Assembly: GCA_029834535.1 (NCBI GenBank)
Contig: JAQMWT010000005.1
Coordinates: 310,001-374,000, forward strand
Reading direction: 5' to 3'
From: Chrysophaeum taylorii
Lineage: Eukaryota > Sar > Pelagophyceae > Pelagomonadales > Pelagomonadaceae
DNA: 64,000 nucleotides
Below the pieces are notes generated by a model. It was not told the origin of the DNA. It did no database searches and saw only the letters and a program-made list of their open reading frames with translations. Every line of letters begins with the position of its first letter. The stretch's first letter is position 1. This document shows, in pieces, positions 1-10,565 of the stretch. The translations under genes and the position numbers were made by a program.

Positions 1-582
1 CATCTCCAACACGTCGCTGCGAATCGAACGTTGTGGGAGAGCTACGGTGCGTGGCGCGGCCACCTCAAGGAGATGGGAGAGGTAGCGAAGAGCGACGGCG
101 AGCCGTCGGCATTCCCGCTGTTTCCTCGCGCGCCGCGTCCGGTGCGCGAAGCGATGAACGATAGTCTCTTGCTCTCGCACATCACGACCGGTGCGGCCCA
201 CCGTCTCCCACTCAAACGTCGCGTTGCCACAATTTGCCGGCTCTGCGACCTCGGATACGTCCGATCTCTGCCGTCGCGGACGACGATCGCGCCGCCGATC
301 AAGGCGATGGAGCTCGGATGCCTCTTTCAAGCGAACTGCACGTGCCGCGGTGGTCCTGATATGTGTGTCCAAACACTCAACACGACGTGGCTCAAGCGGC
401 TGCGTTCGAGTGTTGGAGGAGCGCGGACGAGCGAATCAGCGCCGCCGCCGCCGCCGCCGCCAAAGAAGGGGGGTGATGCGAATCCGAAGAAAAAGAAGAC
501 CAAGCCGAAAACGCCACCAAAGGCTCTGTTGGCCAAGCGCGGGACACCGCCGCGCGCAAAGCGAAGGAAGCCGGCGGCCTAG
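1..582 (+). CDS. C-terminal part of a possible GT10 (fucosyltransferase-like) protein, 5' truncated by window edge
   Basis: The frame is open from the first base of the window to a TAG stop, so about 193 C-terminal residues are visible and the true start lies outside. Close to the edge, NRTLWESYGAWRG resembles the C-terminal helix of GT10 alpha-1,3-fucosyltransferases, where an N-x-T, spaced aromatics and W-[KR] are usual. Cys-containing stretches follow (ICRLCDLGY, then CTCRGGPDMC), as often seen at the end of Golgi-lumenal glycosyltransferases. The last ~50 residues are low-complexity Pro/Lys/Arg, with a run of seven Pro and several Lys blocks. The next gene also ends in a Lys run. The assignment rests on a short similarity and no catalytic part is visible, so it could be another secretory-pathway protein. 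Confidence 0.4.
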   Translation, partial: HLQHVAANRTLWESYGAWRGHLKEMGEVAKSDGEPSAFPLFPRAPRPVREAMNDSLLLSHITTGAAHRLPLKRRVATICRLCDLGYVRSLPSRTTIAPPIKAMELGCLFQANCTCRGGPDMCVQTLNTTWLKRLRSSVGGARTSESAPPPPPPPKKGGDANPKKKKTKPKTPPKALLAKRGTPPRAKRRKPAA

Positions 583-756
583 GTAGAGAGGAGGCCGTCG
601 CTGCTTTCCTTTCTTTGTTTCTTTGTTCGGAAATAATAATTTCTGACGACGACGACGACGACGACGACGGTTGGCACACCACTTACCCCCCATTGGGATC
701 AAATTTGTTGTTTTCCCGCCAGCGCGCGCGCGGTGGTGGTGGTGGTGTTGAGATAG

Positions 757-1582
757 ATGGCTCCGTCGAAGAAGCGCGGTGGGGGGAAGGGTGGGGGATC
801 GAAGAAGAAGGCCAAAACGAGCCAGTCGTCGGGGACGCCGTTGAAGTTTGAGAAATATGCCGACGAGGACGAGGGCTGCGTGACGATGGAAGGTCTCGCT
901 AAGCTCGCCGTCGATCTGGGGATCGACGCTGCAACCGACACGAAGCTGCTCGCGTTGTGTTGGCGGCTCGGGGCGACCAAGCCGGGGGTCATTCAAAAGG
1001 ACGAATGGGTGCGAGTGCCGTCGTGCTGCCCGGAAATCGAGTTAGCAGGCAAAATTTGAGACGTGTCCAGAGCTTCCAACATTTAGCTCGTCGTACGTGC
1101 GATTGTGTCTCGTGTTACACTCACTTAGGACCGTCGAGGCGCTCAAGAGCGGGTGGGGTCAACTTGATCCTTCGTAAGTTAATTATTTTGTGACTCGCGT
1201 CGATTCGGACGAACGCAGATTCCTCGAGAATGCCGAATTTCGGCCTTTCTACAAATTCTGCTTCGAATTCAACCGCGAAGGGACGAAAAAATTCCTCGAG
1301 CGCGACACGGCCATCGCGCTGCTTCCCTTGTGCATCGAAAACCGGTCAATCCACGCCGCGTCCTTCGTCGAGTTTCTCGAGACTAAGCCGGAAGACTTCA
1401 AACTCAACAAGGATCAATGGTGCAGCTTCCTCGACTTTTCGGTGTCTGTCGGGGTTGGGCCCAAATTCGAAGGCTGGGATGCGGAAGAGTCCTCCTGGCC
1501 CATTCTCCTGGACGAATTTGTCGAGTGGTCCAAGACGACGCACCAGCCGGCTCCGACACCTACCAAAAAGAAGAAAAAGTAA
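757..1582 (+). CDS. DCN1-like (cullin neddylation, PONY domain) protein, four exons
   Basis: Predicted scaffold-type E3 that helps load NEDD8 onto cullins. My model is join(757-1008, 1046-1092, 1129-1173, 1219-1582), 235 residues. It uses three GT-AG introns of 37, 36 and 45 nt and the four exons add up in frame. Residues 1-30 are a basic Lys-rich lead. Residues ~40-85 are EF-like helices ending at QKDEW, the DCN1 [KR]-x-E-[FW] motif. Exon 3 gives TVEALKSGWGQLDP, matching the DS-I/V-E-x-L helix of the family. Exon 4 gives FYKFCFEFNREG, the DTAIALL helix, LNKDQWCSFLDF and the W-P-I-L-[LI]-D-[ED]-F-V-E motif that forms the cullin-binding PONY surface. There is no UBA domain. A short poly-Lys tail ends the protein. 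The family call is secure; the 47-nt exon 2 is the least certain piece. Confidence 0.85.
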
Positions 1583-1745
1583 GGAACCTCCTTACTTCGC
1601 CCCTATTATTAGGAGACCACCCCTCTCCTGGAGCCGACGGCAGCTCGCTCTTTCTCTCTCTTTCTCTCTCTTAGCGCCCAAGCTCCCCCCCCCCCCCTTT
1701 TAATCGCGTGGTGCCCTAGTCTATCTGCATGCCCTCGCTTCTCTC

Positions 1746-2483
1746 TCACGAGCCCGAGCACAAATCGAAGACAATGGCGGTGGCTTTCGTGAGGCACTGT
1801 CTCGCGGCGGGTTGGCCCCCGCCCAAGCCGCAGAGGGCCTCGACAATAACGCCGTGCGGCACTTCGACGTAACAGCCCTGTTCGCACCACTGGGTGTTGG
1901 TGCGGTTCTGCGGACAGTCGTCGGCGTCGCAGCACCAGGTGCGACAAATATAGGGAATGCCGTGGCGGTCCCAGTGGTCAACCAGAGGATCAAGGGAGTC
2001 GAAGGCCAGGCCTAGGTGGGTGTCGACGAACTGGTCAAAGCCACGCTCGAAGCCCGCGCGCCAAACCTCGACGCGGTCGCCAAGCGTCGTCGCGTTGACC
2101 CCGGTGCCCGGCACGACGCCAGCGCCGGGGGGCTTGTGAGGATTCCGCACGAAGTGCACCTCAAACCCTTTCGGCGCGTTGGCCGTCGGACGGAACGTTA
2201 CGATGTGTGTAAACCCCGACACTGAACCGTCATCGCACGTGTGCGACGTGTTGGTGATGATCACGCCGCCCCCCAGGTGGTCGCGGACGAACCGAGCGGC
2301 CGCCGCGGGGTCGCTCGACGCGAACGTTTGCTTGTGGGGGTACTGGAAACGAGACACGACCGGAACAGAGGAACCCCGCGCCGAGAGCTCCTCGTCAATG
2401 GCGGCTCGGAGACCGACGAGCGCCTCGCGGCTCATGTCCTCAAACCGCGCGCTCACCACGGCAAAAAGTACCCACGGCAGCAT
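1746..2483 (-). CDS. Secreted VOC/glyoxalase-fold-like protein
   Basis: A 245-residue protein starting at ATG 2483. Residues 1-12 (MLPWVLFAVVSA) form a short hydrophobic signal peptide. Two similar halves are suggested. HKQTFASSDPAAAARFVRDHLGG (~49-71) has the spacing of a vicinal-oxygen-chelate beta-alpha unit, where a D-x-x-x-[ASV]-x-[RW]-[FW]-[YV] pattern leads to LG. FVDTHLGLAFDSLDPLVDHWDRHGIPY (~150-176) looks like the second unit. Several N-x-[ST] sites (NTSH, NATT, NRTN) and ten Cys support a secreted, disulphide-bonded product. Metal ligands cannot be assigned with confidence, so enzymatic activity is not claimed. No intron is apparent. Confidence 0.6.
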   Translation of the reverse strand: MLPWVLFAVVSARFEDMSREALVGLRAAIDEELSARGSSVPVVSRFQYPHKQTFASSDPAAAARFVRDHLGGGVIITNTSHTCDDGSVSGFTHIVTFRPTANAPKGFEVHFVRNPHKPPGAGVVPGTGVNATTLGDRVEVWRAGFERGFDQFVDTHLGLAFDSLDPLVDHWDRHGIPYICRTWCCDADDCPQNRTNTQWCEQGCYVEVPHGVIVEALCGLGGGQPAARQCLTKATAIVFDLCSGS

Positions 2484-2524
2484 GTCGATTATGGCATCCT
2501 GGGTCCAACCAAGGGGTCCCTTTG

Positions 2525-2652
2525 AAAAGTCGACTGCTTTTTTGGGGGTGGGTCTTGAGGGTTTTGTCCAAACAATTCGAAAAAAACAAGGGGCACGTAC
2601 TTCCTCAAGGGGTTTTAAAAAGTCGACAGCTAAGAGGGGGGGGGGGGGTTAA
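2525..2652 (-). repeat. Remnant LINE-family 3' tails (family R2)
   Basis: Two stretches resemble the terminal motif of repeat family R2 read on the minus strand, a C/T-rich run followed by a GTCGAC-containing sequence. One is the sequence around aaaagtcgactgc (2525-2538), the other is tttaaaaagtcgacagctaa (2614-2633), followed by a long G run. The same motif ends the copies at 42.2, 50.2 and 50.5 kb. No coding portion remains. The window between 2653 and 2821 holds nothing I recognise. Confidence 0.5.
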
Positions 2653-2821
2653 TAGCGAGTGAACGCCACTTCTCTTTTTTTTTTAACGCCAGCGCCGGTC
2701 CCTGCCGCGCCCCGTCAGTTCCGTGCCCCCCGCGCGCTATTGCCTCCTAGGTCTGGTGCTCTTAGATTCATTCGCGTTTCGGGGCGAAGGAGGAGTCGCC
2801 GTGAATGGGGTTCAGTGTTTC

Positions 2822-5262
2822 TTACTTTAGGCGATGTGAACGAACGACCTCGGTATCTTCGTCTGGTTCTTCCTCATCAACCTCCATCTCCAAAGAGTCT
2901 TCGGGGATGGTGCTCTCGGCGTTTTTGAACTCGGTCTCGTGTCCGAGGTCCCTGTACTTACTTAATCCGGGCCGCCGCAATGAAATTCTCGTTCATGCGC
3001 AGTAAGGCAACTTTGTCCGTCTCGTCCGTGCCGAGCAACGTGTTTCCCTCGGTCAGGACAAGATTTTCCAATGCTCAGGCAGCGCTCACAGTAGGTCTGC
3101 GCGCCATGTGTACCATATTGAAAAAACCCTTAGAGGCACTCGCCATGTCCGGAAGGAACCCATACTGCTCCTTGGTGAGCGGTCGACACAGCTTTCCAAC
3201 GTCGATCACAGCCAGATCTGTGAAGCCGACTTCATCCTTCTTCTCAAGCCAGGATAATGCTCTTTCCAGTTGAGCGATCTCGAGAGCCTGATCCATTGAG
3301 TGAAGACCTGTTCAAACTCCACATTGAAATCGGGCATCTGGTTCTCAGGCATAGCAAAAGAAGGCTCATCGCCAGTATTGTCGTCCCAAGCTTATCTGGG
3401 AGCGTCGAGTGCCGCCATGAGATTGCGGGCAGGCGCAGGCTCGGAGGGCGGCGCAGGCTCGGAGGAAGTCTTTGCCTTTTCGTGGTGGAATGCAGTCCGT
3501 GCATAAATCACATATTCTTGCTTGAGCAACTTCCTGGCCTGAGCTCTCTGATTGGACGACGGGTGCCGGCAGTTGATAATCCTAAAGTCAAGAAGAAAGG
3601 CAATCAGCTCGCGATCGTTGAATTCGTAGTCGAAGTGACGCACGTAGTTTTCATTATTCCCGCAAAACCAACGCTCACATTCGAGTATAGCCCGCTCAAG
3701 ACAGATTTTGCCGGTCTCGCTGAGGTCGTCAACGTCGACAGTCTTACGTGGCATGGATTTCGCAGTTATGTTCGAGACATCAATGACTTCTAGCGTCCCA
3801 GCTCGCAGAGACTCGATCATGTTGTGCTTGATCAATGCGACGCACGCCCCCAGGTATAAGCGTTCATGTTGCACGAAAACAACGGCCTCATCCGTTATAG
3901 CAAAAATCGCCTTCAGCCAAAGCCACCCATTGCTCATCACTGATTGTCCAGGGGAGTCCAGTGCCGTGTATAGTTTGAGCACGTGGTGCATACGCAGCAA
4001 GGAACGAATAAGTTGGTATCGCGCCCGGAACCTCGTCTTATTTATGAGGTCGAGCTTGAGCTTCGGAGATTTCTCCGGCTGTAATGGCAAAAGCGCATGC
4101 AGATCCTTCAAACGTGTGCCGTAAGAGAAGTACTTGGCTCCATCGTGGGCACTGTTCAGCAGCTCCTGGCCAGCTGGGAATGGATTGATCACCTGCTTGC
4201 CTCTGGATCGTGTCAAGTCGCCACACGCCGCTGACGAGATTTTCGAGATATCAAGCATGTCACACGCTTCGACCTCAACAAAAAATTCTTCGGCGACGCC
4301 AATTGCAGCCCGGTCTTGAACAATGGTTGCGGCCGCCACATCGATATCGATTCCCGCACGCTCCGCGACCACAGAACGGAGCAGAGAAGCCGTGCCGGAA
4401 TCGGTTCCGTCGTCAGCTGGAACGAGGCCCACGCACACCGTCTCAACGCCACTCCAATCGGGCCAGATGAAGGATAGGCCAATGGCCCGTCGCTTGAACT
4501 TATCCTTGAATGTCGCGCCGTCATGCACCACCTGGCCGAATGGATTGCCGAAAGCCGCTTCATAACACTCCGTCACGACGTGCTTCAAGATTCGAACAAA
4601 GCAACGATATTCAGCGTCCACCCATTCAAACAGCGCCTTTCGAGTCATGAACGGGCACTTGACTTTCCCGCCATCGCCGCGGTAATCGCCTCAATTAGGT
4701 TGGGATGATCTTCGTCGTCAAAGGTGCGCTTGGAAATCCGCTGCGACGTGTACACGTAGTGCCGAGCCGAGAATGCCATCAGGGAAGAGTGCTTAGCCTG
4801 GCTGGGCATGGCCATGAAGTATCTCGTAATATGCGATTCACCCTTCGAGGCTGCCACAACGCCCACGGCCGTCATAACGCCCTCCTTTTCTTGGTCTGTC
4901 TTCTGTTTCTTGGTGAGCTGTTGACGTCCCAGCTCTTCCTCCGGATGCGCAGCCTTGAAGTGGGCCCCAAGAGGGCATGGTCGTCTGCCACGTGCCTTTC
5001 TTGAAGTCTCTCGTCACCTTCAGGCGCCCCCAGCACGTGATACACACATGCGTCGCCTTCCCACTGGTCAACGCGGTCAGGATGATTTTCCTTCAGTCGA
5101 CGCACGCAGTCCCACACCTTGGAAAAACCTGGATGATCGTCCACTTTTGCCGGGTGTGTTCGACGTCAGCATCGACATCGGCTCGTTCTTGTGAACTTCC
5201 TCCTTCTGTTCCGCGTATTCCTCCTCATCATCAACATTATCCTCCACCTCTGGAGGTAGCAC
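2822..5262 (-). pseudogene. Decayed hAT-family DNA transposase (BED finger plus dimerisation motif, several frameshifts)
   Basis: A transposase gene read from 5262 down to about 2822 and broken across frames. An acidic N-terminus (5262-5080) is followed by a BED zinc finger split over three frames between 5130 and 4900: C-x2-C (VCITC near 5055), GTWQT, then H-x4-H (HFKAAH near 4955). The region 4875-4645 continues in another frame, and the largest block is an open frame of 418 codons (4648-3392) whose start overlaps the previous stop as ATGA. Further pieces lie at 3340-3075. Around 3090-2990 the hAT C-terminal dimerisation signature appears as CERCLSIGK in one frame and NLVLTEGNTLLG...ALLRMNENF in the next. 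An acidic tail ends at a TAA at 2824-2822. At least five frame changes make it non-functional unless they are sequence errors. Terminal inverted repeats were not found. Confidence 0.75.
3392..4648 (-). pseudogene. Longest intact segment of the hAT transposase relic (418 codons)
   Basis: This is the central catalytic-region block of the hAT relic described for 2822-5262. It begins at an ATG that overlaps the stop of the upstream segment, and the upstream segment reads through to the same sequence with a one-base shift, so the ATG is an internal methionine rather than a genuine start. WIDELY spaced motifs typical of hAT RNase-H-like folds cannot be pinned to individual Asp/Glu residues by eye. 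The block ends at a stop at 3392 although the homologous protein clearly continues in other frames to about 2822. It could be mistaken for an independent gene; the BED finger upstream and dimerisation motif downstream argue against that. Confidence 0.65.
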
Positions 5263-6318
5263 GGCTCAACATTCGCTCATCAGACGGGGTCAGGGTCAGG
5301 CCGTCAGCCAAAGTGAATGAACGTGAAGTGAACATTGGACTTCGGCCGAAAAATTTCGGTGAAGTGAAGTGAACCAAATTCAGTGAACCTAGTGAAGTGA
5401 GCCTAGTGAATTCCCAACGCTGGAAATAGGCTTGGGTCCACCGTGGCGCAGCGCCATGCCGCCCGTCCGCGCAGATTGCCAGGGTGCGCGCGTGCTTCGA
5501 TTGTTAGCTCGGAGCCACGCTTTGCTGCTTCTCGCCTCGTAAGTTATAATTCTACGGGACCCAAGGGGGGCTATGAATAATAACCTCGCCCGGTCTACGC
5601 GAGGGAGATCGCGGAAAGACGAAGCCTCAAGGCCGTCGTTGGCTGGCGAAGAGTGAGGTGTGGGGCAGCCAGGGAGGTCACAGAAGCTCGTCCAGGGGGC
5701 TGCGCACAAAGAAGGGCGGCTGACGGCCGGACTAACGCCAGCACGTCTTGGTGCCGCAACTTTGGCCGCACTACTCGAAGCCAGGCCCGCTCTGGTCCCA
5801 CAAGATCGATCGCATCCAAGGTTGTCTGGAGCGCAAGAAGGAGAACAAACAAAAATGGAGTAACACTCAGATATGATATCGCCGCGGGAAAACGCTACAC
5901 TATGAATCGCCGCGAGACTTGGCTGTTTTGCTTCGACGTGCGCGATAGAAGAACTGTGATGCTGCTTATTACTATTATTGTGTGGGAAGGTATTTCCAGG
6001 CACACTATGTTATGATTCGACAAGATCCACCACGCAATAAGCACGTAGAGAACCCGGGTTACTAGTTGTACGGGACGGGCACTTTCATCATGGACGACTT
6101 ATGCCGGAGAGTGATGCAGGGCAGGGGTCAATCGAAGAGACGGCGGCCACCCGAACAGAGTCGACCTCGTCGAGCCTACGACGAAGTGTATAAGAAAAGC
6201 GGAAAAACAAGAGAAGACTCACATCGACGGGCGTCTCGGCGACGACGCGACTCGCTCCGAGCTTGGCCCCCCTGCGACGGGGCGCAGGTCCAGCAGGAGG
6301 TCGGTTTTGGTTGTGGAC
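5263..6318. other. Stretch without a supported gene; short GTGAAGTGAA direct repeats
   Basis: Between the transposase relic and the Treslin-like gene I find no open frame with recognisable content. A minus-strand frame of ~204 codons (6003-5389) is open but has no family resemblance. At 5319-5401 the sequence is an imperfect array of GTGAAGTGAAC-type units, whose complement (TTCACTTCACTTCA) recurs at 9698-9716 and 57106-57165. Confidence 0.4.
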
Positions 6319-7830
6319 TCACGGTGTCGGGGAGGTGAACGTCGTCTCGCCCGCATTGTTGGGGTCGTCGGCAGGGGCGGCGCGGGGAGCAGCAAGGTGG
6401 CCTCGACCGAGGTGCTGGGCCTTGTTCGCGCGCAAGCCGCCACGCTCCCGGGGCGGCGAAGGCGAGTAGACCCCGCGCGGTAGCGTCTGGTTCTTGGTCG
6501 CTCGCGAGGAGACGACCTCGTGGAACTTGCGCTTGAGGCTGATGGCGGTGGGGTCGGTCGTCGTGGCGAAATGCGCACGTGCGGCGATCGGCCTCGCAAG
6601 GGGCTTGCGGACTAGGTTTGTCGCGAGAGTCTTTTTGGAGGCGAGGGGCATGCGGGCGAGGAGACGCTGAGTAGTCGAGGCAGCGCGCAACGCCTCGTCG
6701 CGGCGCCCAGCGGTATCTGTGAGCTTGAACCGCTTTTCTGGGGGCGGCTTGGAAGCGTCGACGAGCGACAGCTTCTTCTTCTTCTTCGCGACGCCGATCG
6801 TCGAGAGTTGCGGCGGTCTCGGCGGGGGTCTCGGCGGGGCGTCGCGATCGTCGTCGCTGTCGTAGGCAGAGCGGCGCGCGACGGTCGCGGGTGTTGGCTT
6901 GTCGTCGTCGAACTCGAAGGACCGCGAGACGACCTGGAGCGTCTGGGGCGCCAGGCGCTGGAGGACCGGCGCGATCGCGCGGTCGAAGAAGGTGCGGAGC
7001 GATTCGTACTGACCGCGCGTCCTCGGCGACGCGGGCGAACTGTTGTTGTGGCGCCGCCGCGCCTCGCAGTCGACATGCGGCGCCTGGAGATCGAAGGACG
7101 CCGACTCGAGCAGCAGCGAGATCACCGACTGGTCGCGCTTCCCCGGTTCTGCCGCCTCGCGGCCGAGCGTCGGCAGCACGGCGCGCAGTAGAATCTGCAG
7201 CTCGACGTCGCGGAGTCGCCGCCGCCGCAGCGTCGCGTCGGCCACGACTTCGGCCTCGCCGCCTGCGAAGCGTCCCTGGTGTCGCGTCGCCACGCACCCG
7301 CGGGCATCGAGAGCGGCTTGGCGCGCACGCACTGCGCGCGAATCGATCGGCGCCTGCGATAACCGACGTCGCGCTTCACTTCAACGTCCCTCACATTAGC
7401 CGCGCGTCGAGCTCCTCCGGCGCCTCGTCGAACCCTGCGATGCGGGTGAAACGACGCAAAAACCGAACGCACAGCGCGGAAGCCACTCGCACGCGAGCGC
7501 GTACGGCGCCGGAACGCGCCGCGCGACGGCCTCGAGACCAACGCGGTACACCAGCTGCGACGAGTCTTCTCGCGAGACCACTTCGCACCATCATCCTACC
7601 TCGGCGATCGCGCCGTACGGCTCCGTCTCCGTCGCCAACATCCGCAGCTGCGCGGCGAAGGCATCGAACGACCTACGTGACTTTATGCACTCCTCATCGC
7701 TCCCGTCGAACGCACTCTAAGACGGTCCGCTCGCGAGACTTGGGAGTCTTTTGAGGGCGAAACGTAGACTGCTTCCGTTCGCTTCGCGGGGTCGTCGGCC
7801 CCGCCGCGGTCGTCTCCTTCGTCATCATTG
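6319..7830 (-). CDS. Treslin/TICRR/Sld3-like DNA replication initiation protein, multi-exon
   Basis: The last exon is an open frame from about 7370 to the stop at 6319. Near its start it contains DVELQILLRAVLP, a basic/acidic gap, ISLLLESASFDL, then YESLRTFFDRAIAPVLQRLAPQ and FEFDDD. This is the arrangement of the Sld3/Treslin domain: a VQLQ-x-[IL]-LRLEL helix, a second helix and a terminal FE-acidic segment. Treslin/Sld3 carries CDK-dependent signals that recruit Cdc45 to origins. The C-terminal half is basic and disordered, with SP/TP motifs near the end (GVYSPSPPRE, TFTSPTP) as expected of a CDK target. Upstream exons (to about ATG 7829) are suggested by coding-like pieces such as SREDSSQLVYRVGLEAVA (7575-7520), separated by possible short introns, but I could not assemble them with confidence. 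Confidence 0.5.
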
Positions 7831-8125
7831 TTCGCACGATTTTTCAAGCCACCTTTGTTTAAACGGCCGCACCACCACTAACCCCCAGATCAGCTCGACG
7901 CCGCCAATCTAATAACCAGCGCACGTCTCGCTAACCTTTGAGTTTACTCCTAAACCCCGAGATCAGAAGCGCTTCGAGGTCAAGGTTCGTGTGCGCGAGG
8001 GCGGTGGACGCTTTGTTCCGGTATGTACCGGAAATAATTACTGAAAATGCACTTTTTTCGTAAACGGGTGCTTCGATTGAGATTTGCGGGTCGTGCGGCG
8101 GCTCTGATAGACCACACGGACGTGA
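7831..8125. other. Intergenic; nothing recognised
   Basis: About 295 bp without coding signal. It contains tttgagtttactcctaaac (7936-7954), a short motif that recurs at 10402-10420 and, in slightly changed form, inside the Helitron-like elements at 44832 and 60823. Confidence 0.4.
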
Positions 8126-9630
8126 ATGAGGTCGGCACCGGCCCTGAATGCGGCGAGCCTCGCCGGCCATCTCGATGTGGTGCGGCTCTTGATGAGCTGC
8201 AGCGCAGATGTCAATCACACGACACAAGAAGGGGCTTCGCCGCTTTTTTCGGCGTGTCAGAACGGCCACGTCGTCGATGTGGCGAGGGTACTTTTAGAAA
8301 ACCGTGCGAACGCGAACCAAGTGACGTGGCGAAAGGATTCGCCGCTGTGCGTAGCGTGCATTGGCGGTTACTTTAAGATCGTGAACCTCGCCGGCTGCGA
8401 CGGTGCAACGGCGCTCGCCCTCGCGAGCCAGGAATACCACGTGTCGATCGTCCAGCTCCTGCTTTCGCGCGGCGCCGACTCGAATCGATTTGACGAAGGA
8501 GTTTATTCTTCCCTTTACGTCGCTTCCCAAAACGGTCGACTAGAGGTCGTCAAACTCCTGCTACCGCAGCACGGTGCTGAAACTAGCGGTGCCCTCCGTA
8601 TCGCTTGCCAGAGCGGTTAGCTCGAAATCGCACGACTTTTGTTGCTCCACCGAAGTCTCGACGGCAAAAACGAATCTTTGGAGTACGCGAGCGAATCCAG
8701 ACATCTCCAAATCGTAAATCTCTTAATCGAGAACAGCGCTGCTGATGTGAAGAACGAGGCTTTTTTTTTACCTCGCGTGCCAGAACAACCACCTCGCCGT
8801 CGCCGGGATTCTGCTGGAAAACGGCTCGGGAGTGAATCGGAAGACGGGCGGGTTTTCTCCGTCGTATATCGCGTCGCAGAAGGGAAATCTTGCTATTGCG
8901 CGTTTTTTGATAGAGAACAACGGCGCTAATGTCGACGACGAAATCGAGGGTTGCACTCCTTCGAGCGTCGCGTGCGAACGCGGTCACGAGCGGAGCGACT
9001 TTGAGCGACTACTCTTTGCTTTGTTGGCACGTCGAGACGGCTACCTCCTCGACGTGGTCGGTCTCCTTTTATCGAAACGCGCGAACCCAAACGCGTCGGA
9101 CAATGGGTTTTCTGCCTTGATGATCGCGAGCATGGCAGGCCACGATCCTGTCGTTCGACTTTTTCTCTCGAATAATAACGCGGACGTCGACGGAACCGAC
9201 CTCGACGGATCTACGTCTCTTTACCTCGCCTCGCAGTACGGACACGTTGCCGTTGCGACTTTGTTAATAGACCACGGCGCCGACGTCAATTCGGCGCGGA
9301 ACGACGGCGCGACGCCATCTCGTCATCGCAAGCCTGAAGGGGCATTCGGAGGTCGTTAGGGTGTTGCTCGAACGAAACGCGGACGTCGACTTCGCGCCAA
9401 AGCATATGCTTCGCCGCTTTTGGTTTCGAGTTTCGCGGGCCAACTCGACGTCGTGAAACTCTTGCTTTCCTACGGAGCCGACGCCACCATAACCACCACC
9501 GATGGCTCGACGGCTGTTGACCTGGCGTGGTGCAAAGGCGACCGGCGGCAGCTTTTAGGGGTCGTGTCGTATTTCGGGAAGAAAGCCGTACGACAAAAAA
9601 AGTGTCCGCGCTGCACTCGAAGACGATGAA
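8126..9630 (+). pseudogene. Decayed ankyrin-repeat protein gene
   Basis: Roughly a dozen ankyrin repeats (G-[HRN]-x-x-[VI]-V-x-x-L-L-x-x-G-A-[DN]) run through the interval but not in one frame. The first block (8126-8617) is ended by an in-frame TAG; the homology continues beyond it in the same frame until a run of about ten T at 8760-8770, after which a different frame carries the repeats (8775-9310). A third frame resumes at about 9312 (VIASLKGHSEVVRVLL) and another from about 9408 to 9627. One repeat near 9000 also carries an insertion of about 20 residues. Lesions of four kinds argue for a pseudogene. Programmed or intron-based rescue is unlikely because no GT-AG intron fits the breaks I checked. 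Ankyrin repeats bind proteins; no partner can be named. Confidence 0.75.
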
Positions 9631-10565
9631 TCTTGTGAAGGCAGCGGACGCACAGACATCGAGGCCGCGACCAAAGATATAGTATTGTCCCCCGCACTTC
9701 ACTTCACTTCACTTCACGACGAGGCATAGCTCGTGCGAGTTTTGACGGACTGTGGCTCACGAGGTTCGGGGCCGCCACTAGGCTCAAGAGAGGCCCGGTG
9801 CGAGCGAGTAAGGACGTCCGTCAGCAGAAGCAAAAGTCGTCGTCGAGGTGCTCGGCACCGAGCACTTACACACTTCACGGCACAGTGCGGCGGCTACGAC
9901 CACGCCCGAGCTGAATCGGGGCCTGATCTCTGCACCGGCAAAGGAATGGGTAAATAATAGTCAACCAGGGTGCTGCTCACACCGGCAAAGGAATGGGTGA
10001 GTGTCAACTAGGATGCTTCGACAGCTCGCACACCGCCTAAAATCCGACGATGACATCGCCGAAGAATCCCCTTCAGCGCTCTAAAGTCGGGAAAGAAAGA
10101 ACCTGATATGGAGCAAGATAACAACAACACAAACTTTGCCAAGTCGCACAACGACATGAACATAAATGCCCGACTGACCAACTTGCCGCGGTCGTCGCCA
10201 TCAATGAATCAAGCCAGTAGATTCTTCAACCAGCTCCTCTCGCTGCCGCGGCTAAGGCGAAGGAGAAAAGTCCGATGCGTCTGCTGTCGTACGTATCGAA
10301 AGCGCCCCCTTTATTTAAACCCGGTGTTGTTTAGTATCATCAACCAAAGGCCTTGCTGCGCAATTCGGCCACGAATTGCACGCCCGCCCTTTATTTCTCC
10401 TTCGAGTTTACTCCTAAACCCCCCCCTTTGTCCTTTGAGTTTTCTCCTAACCCCCCCCGGTTGAAACCACACGAACAAAACCCGCACATCATCAAGCCAC
10501 GTCACTTCTCATTGACAGGCACGACTCCCAGAAACACGCGCGTGACACCCTCCTTCACCAACAAC
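9631..10565. other. Intergenic; short repeats only
   Basis: No supported gene. It contains (CACTT)n at 9698-9716, a near-duplicate pair accggcaaaggaatgggt at 9933-9950 and 9981-9998, and two copies of a tttact/tttct-cctaac motif (10402-10420 and 10432-10450). A plus frame from 10108 (118 codons) is Pro/Arg-rich and not family-like. Confidence 0.4.

Noticed and set aside
5389-6003. Minus-strand frame of 204 codons
   Set aside because: Composition is patchy, no recognisable motif, and it ends in the GTGAAGTGAA repeats.
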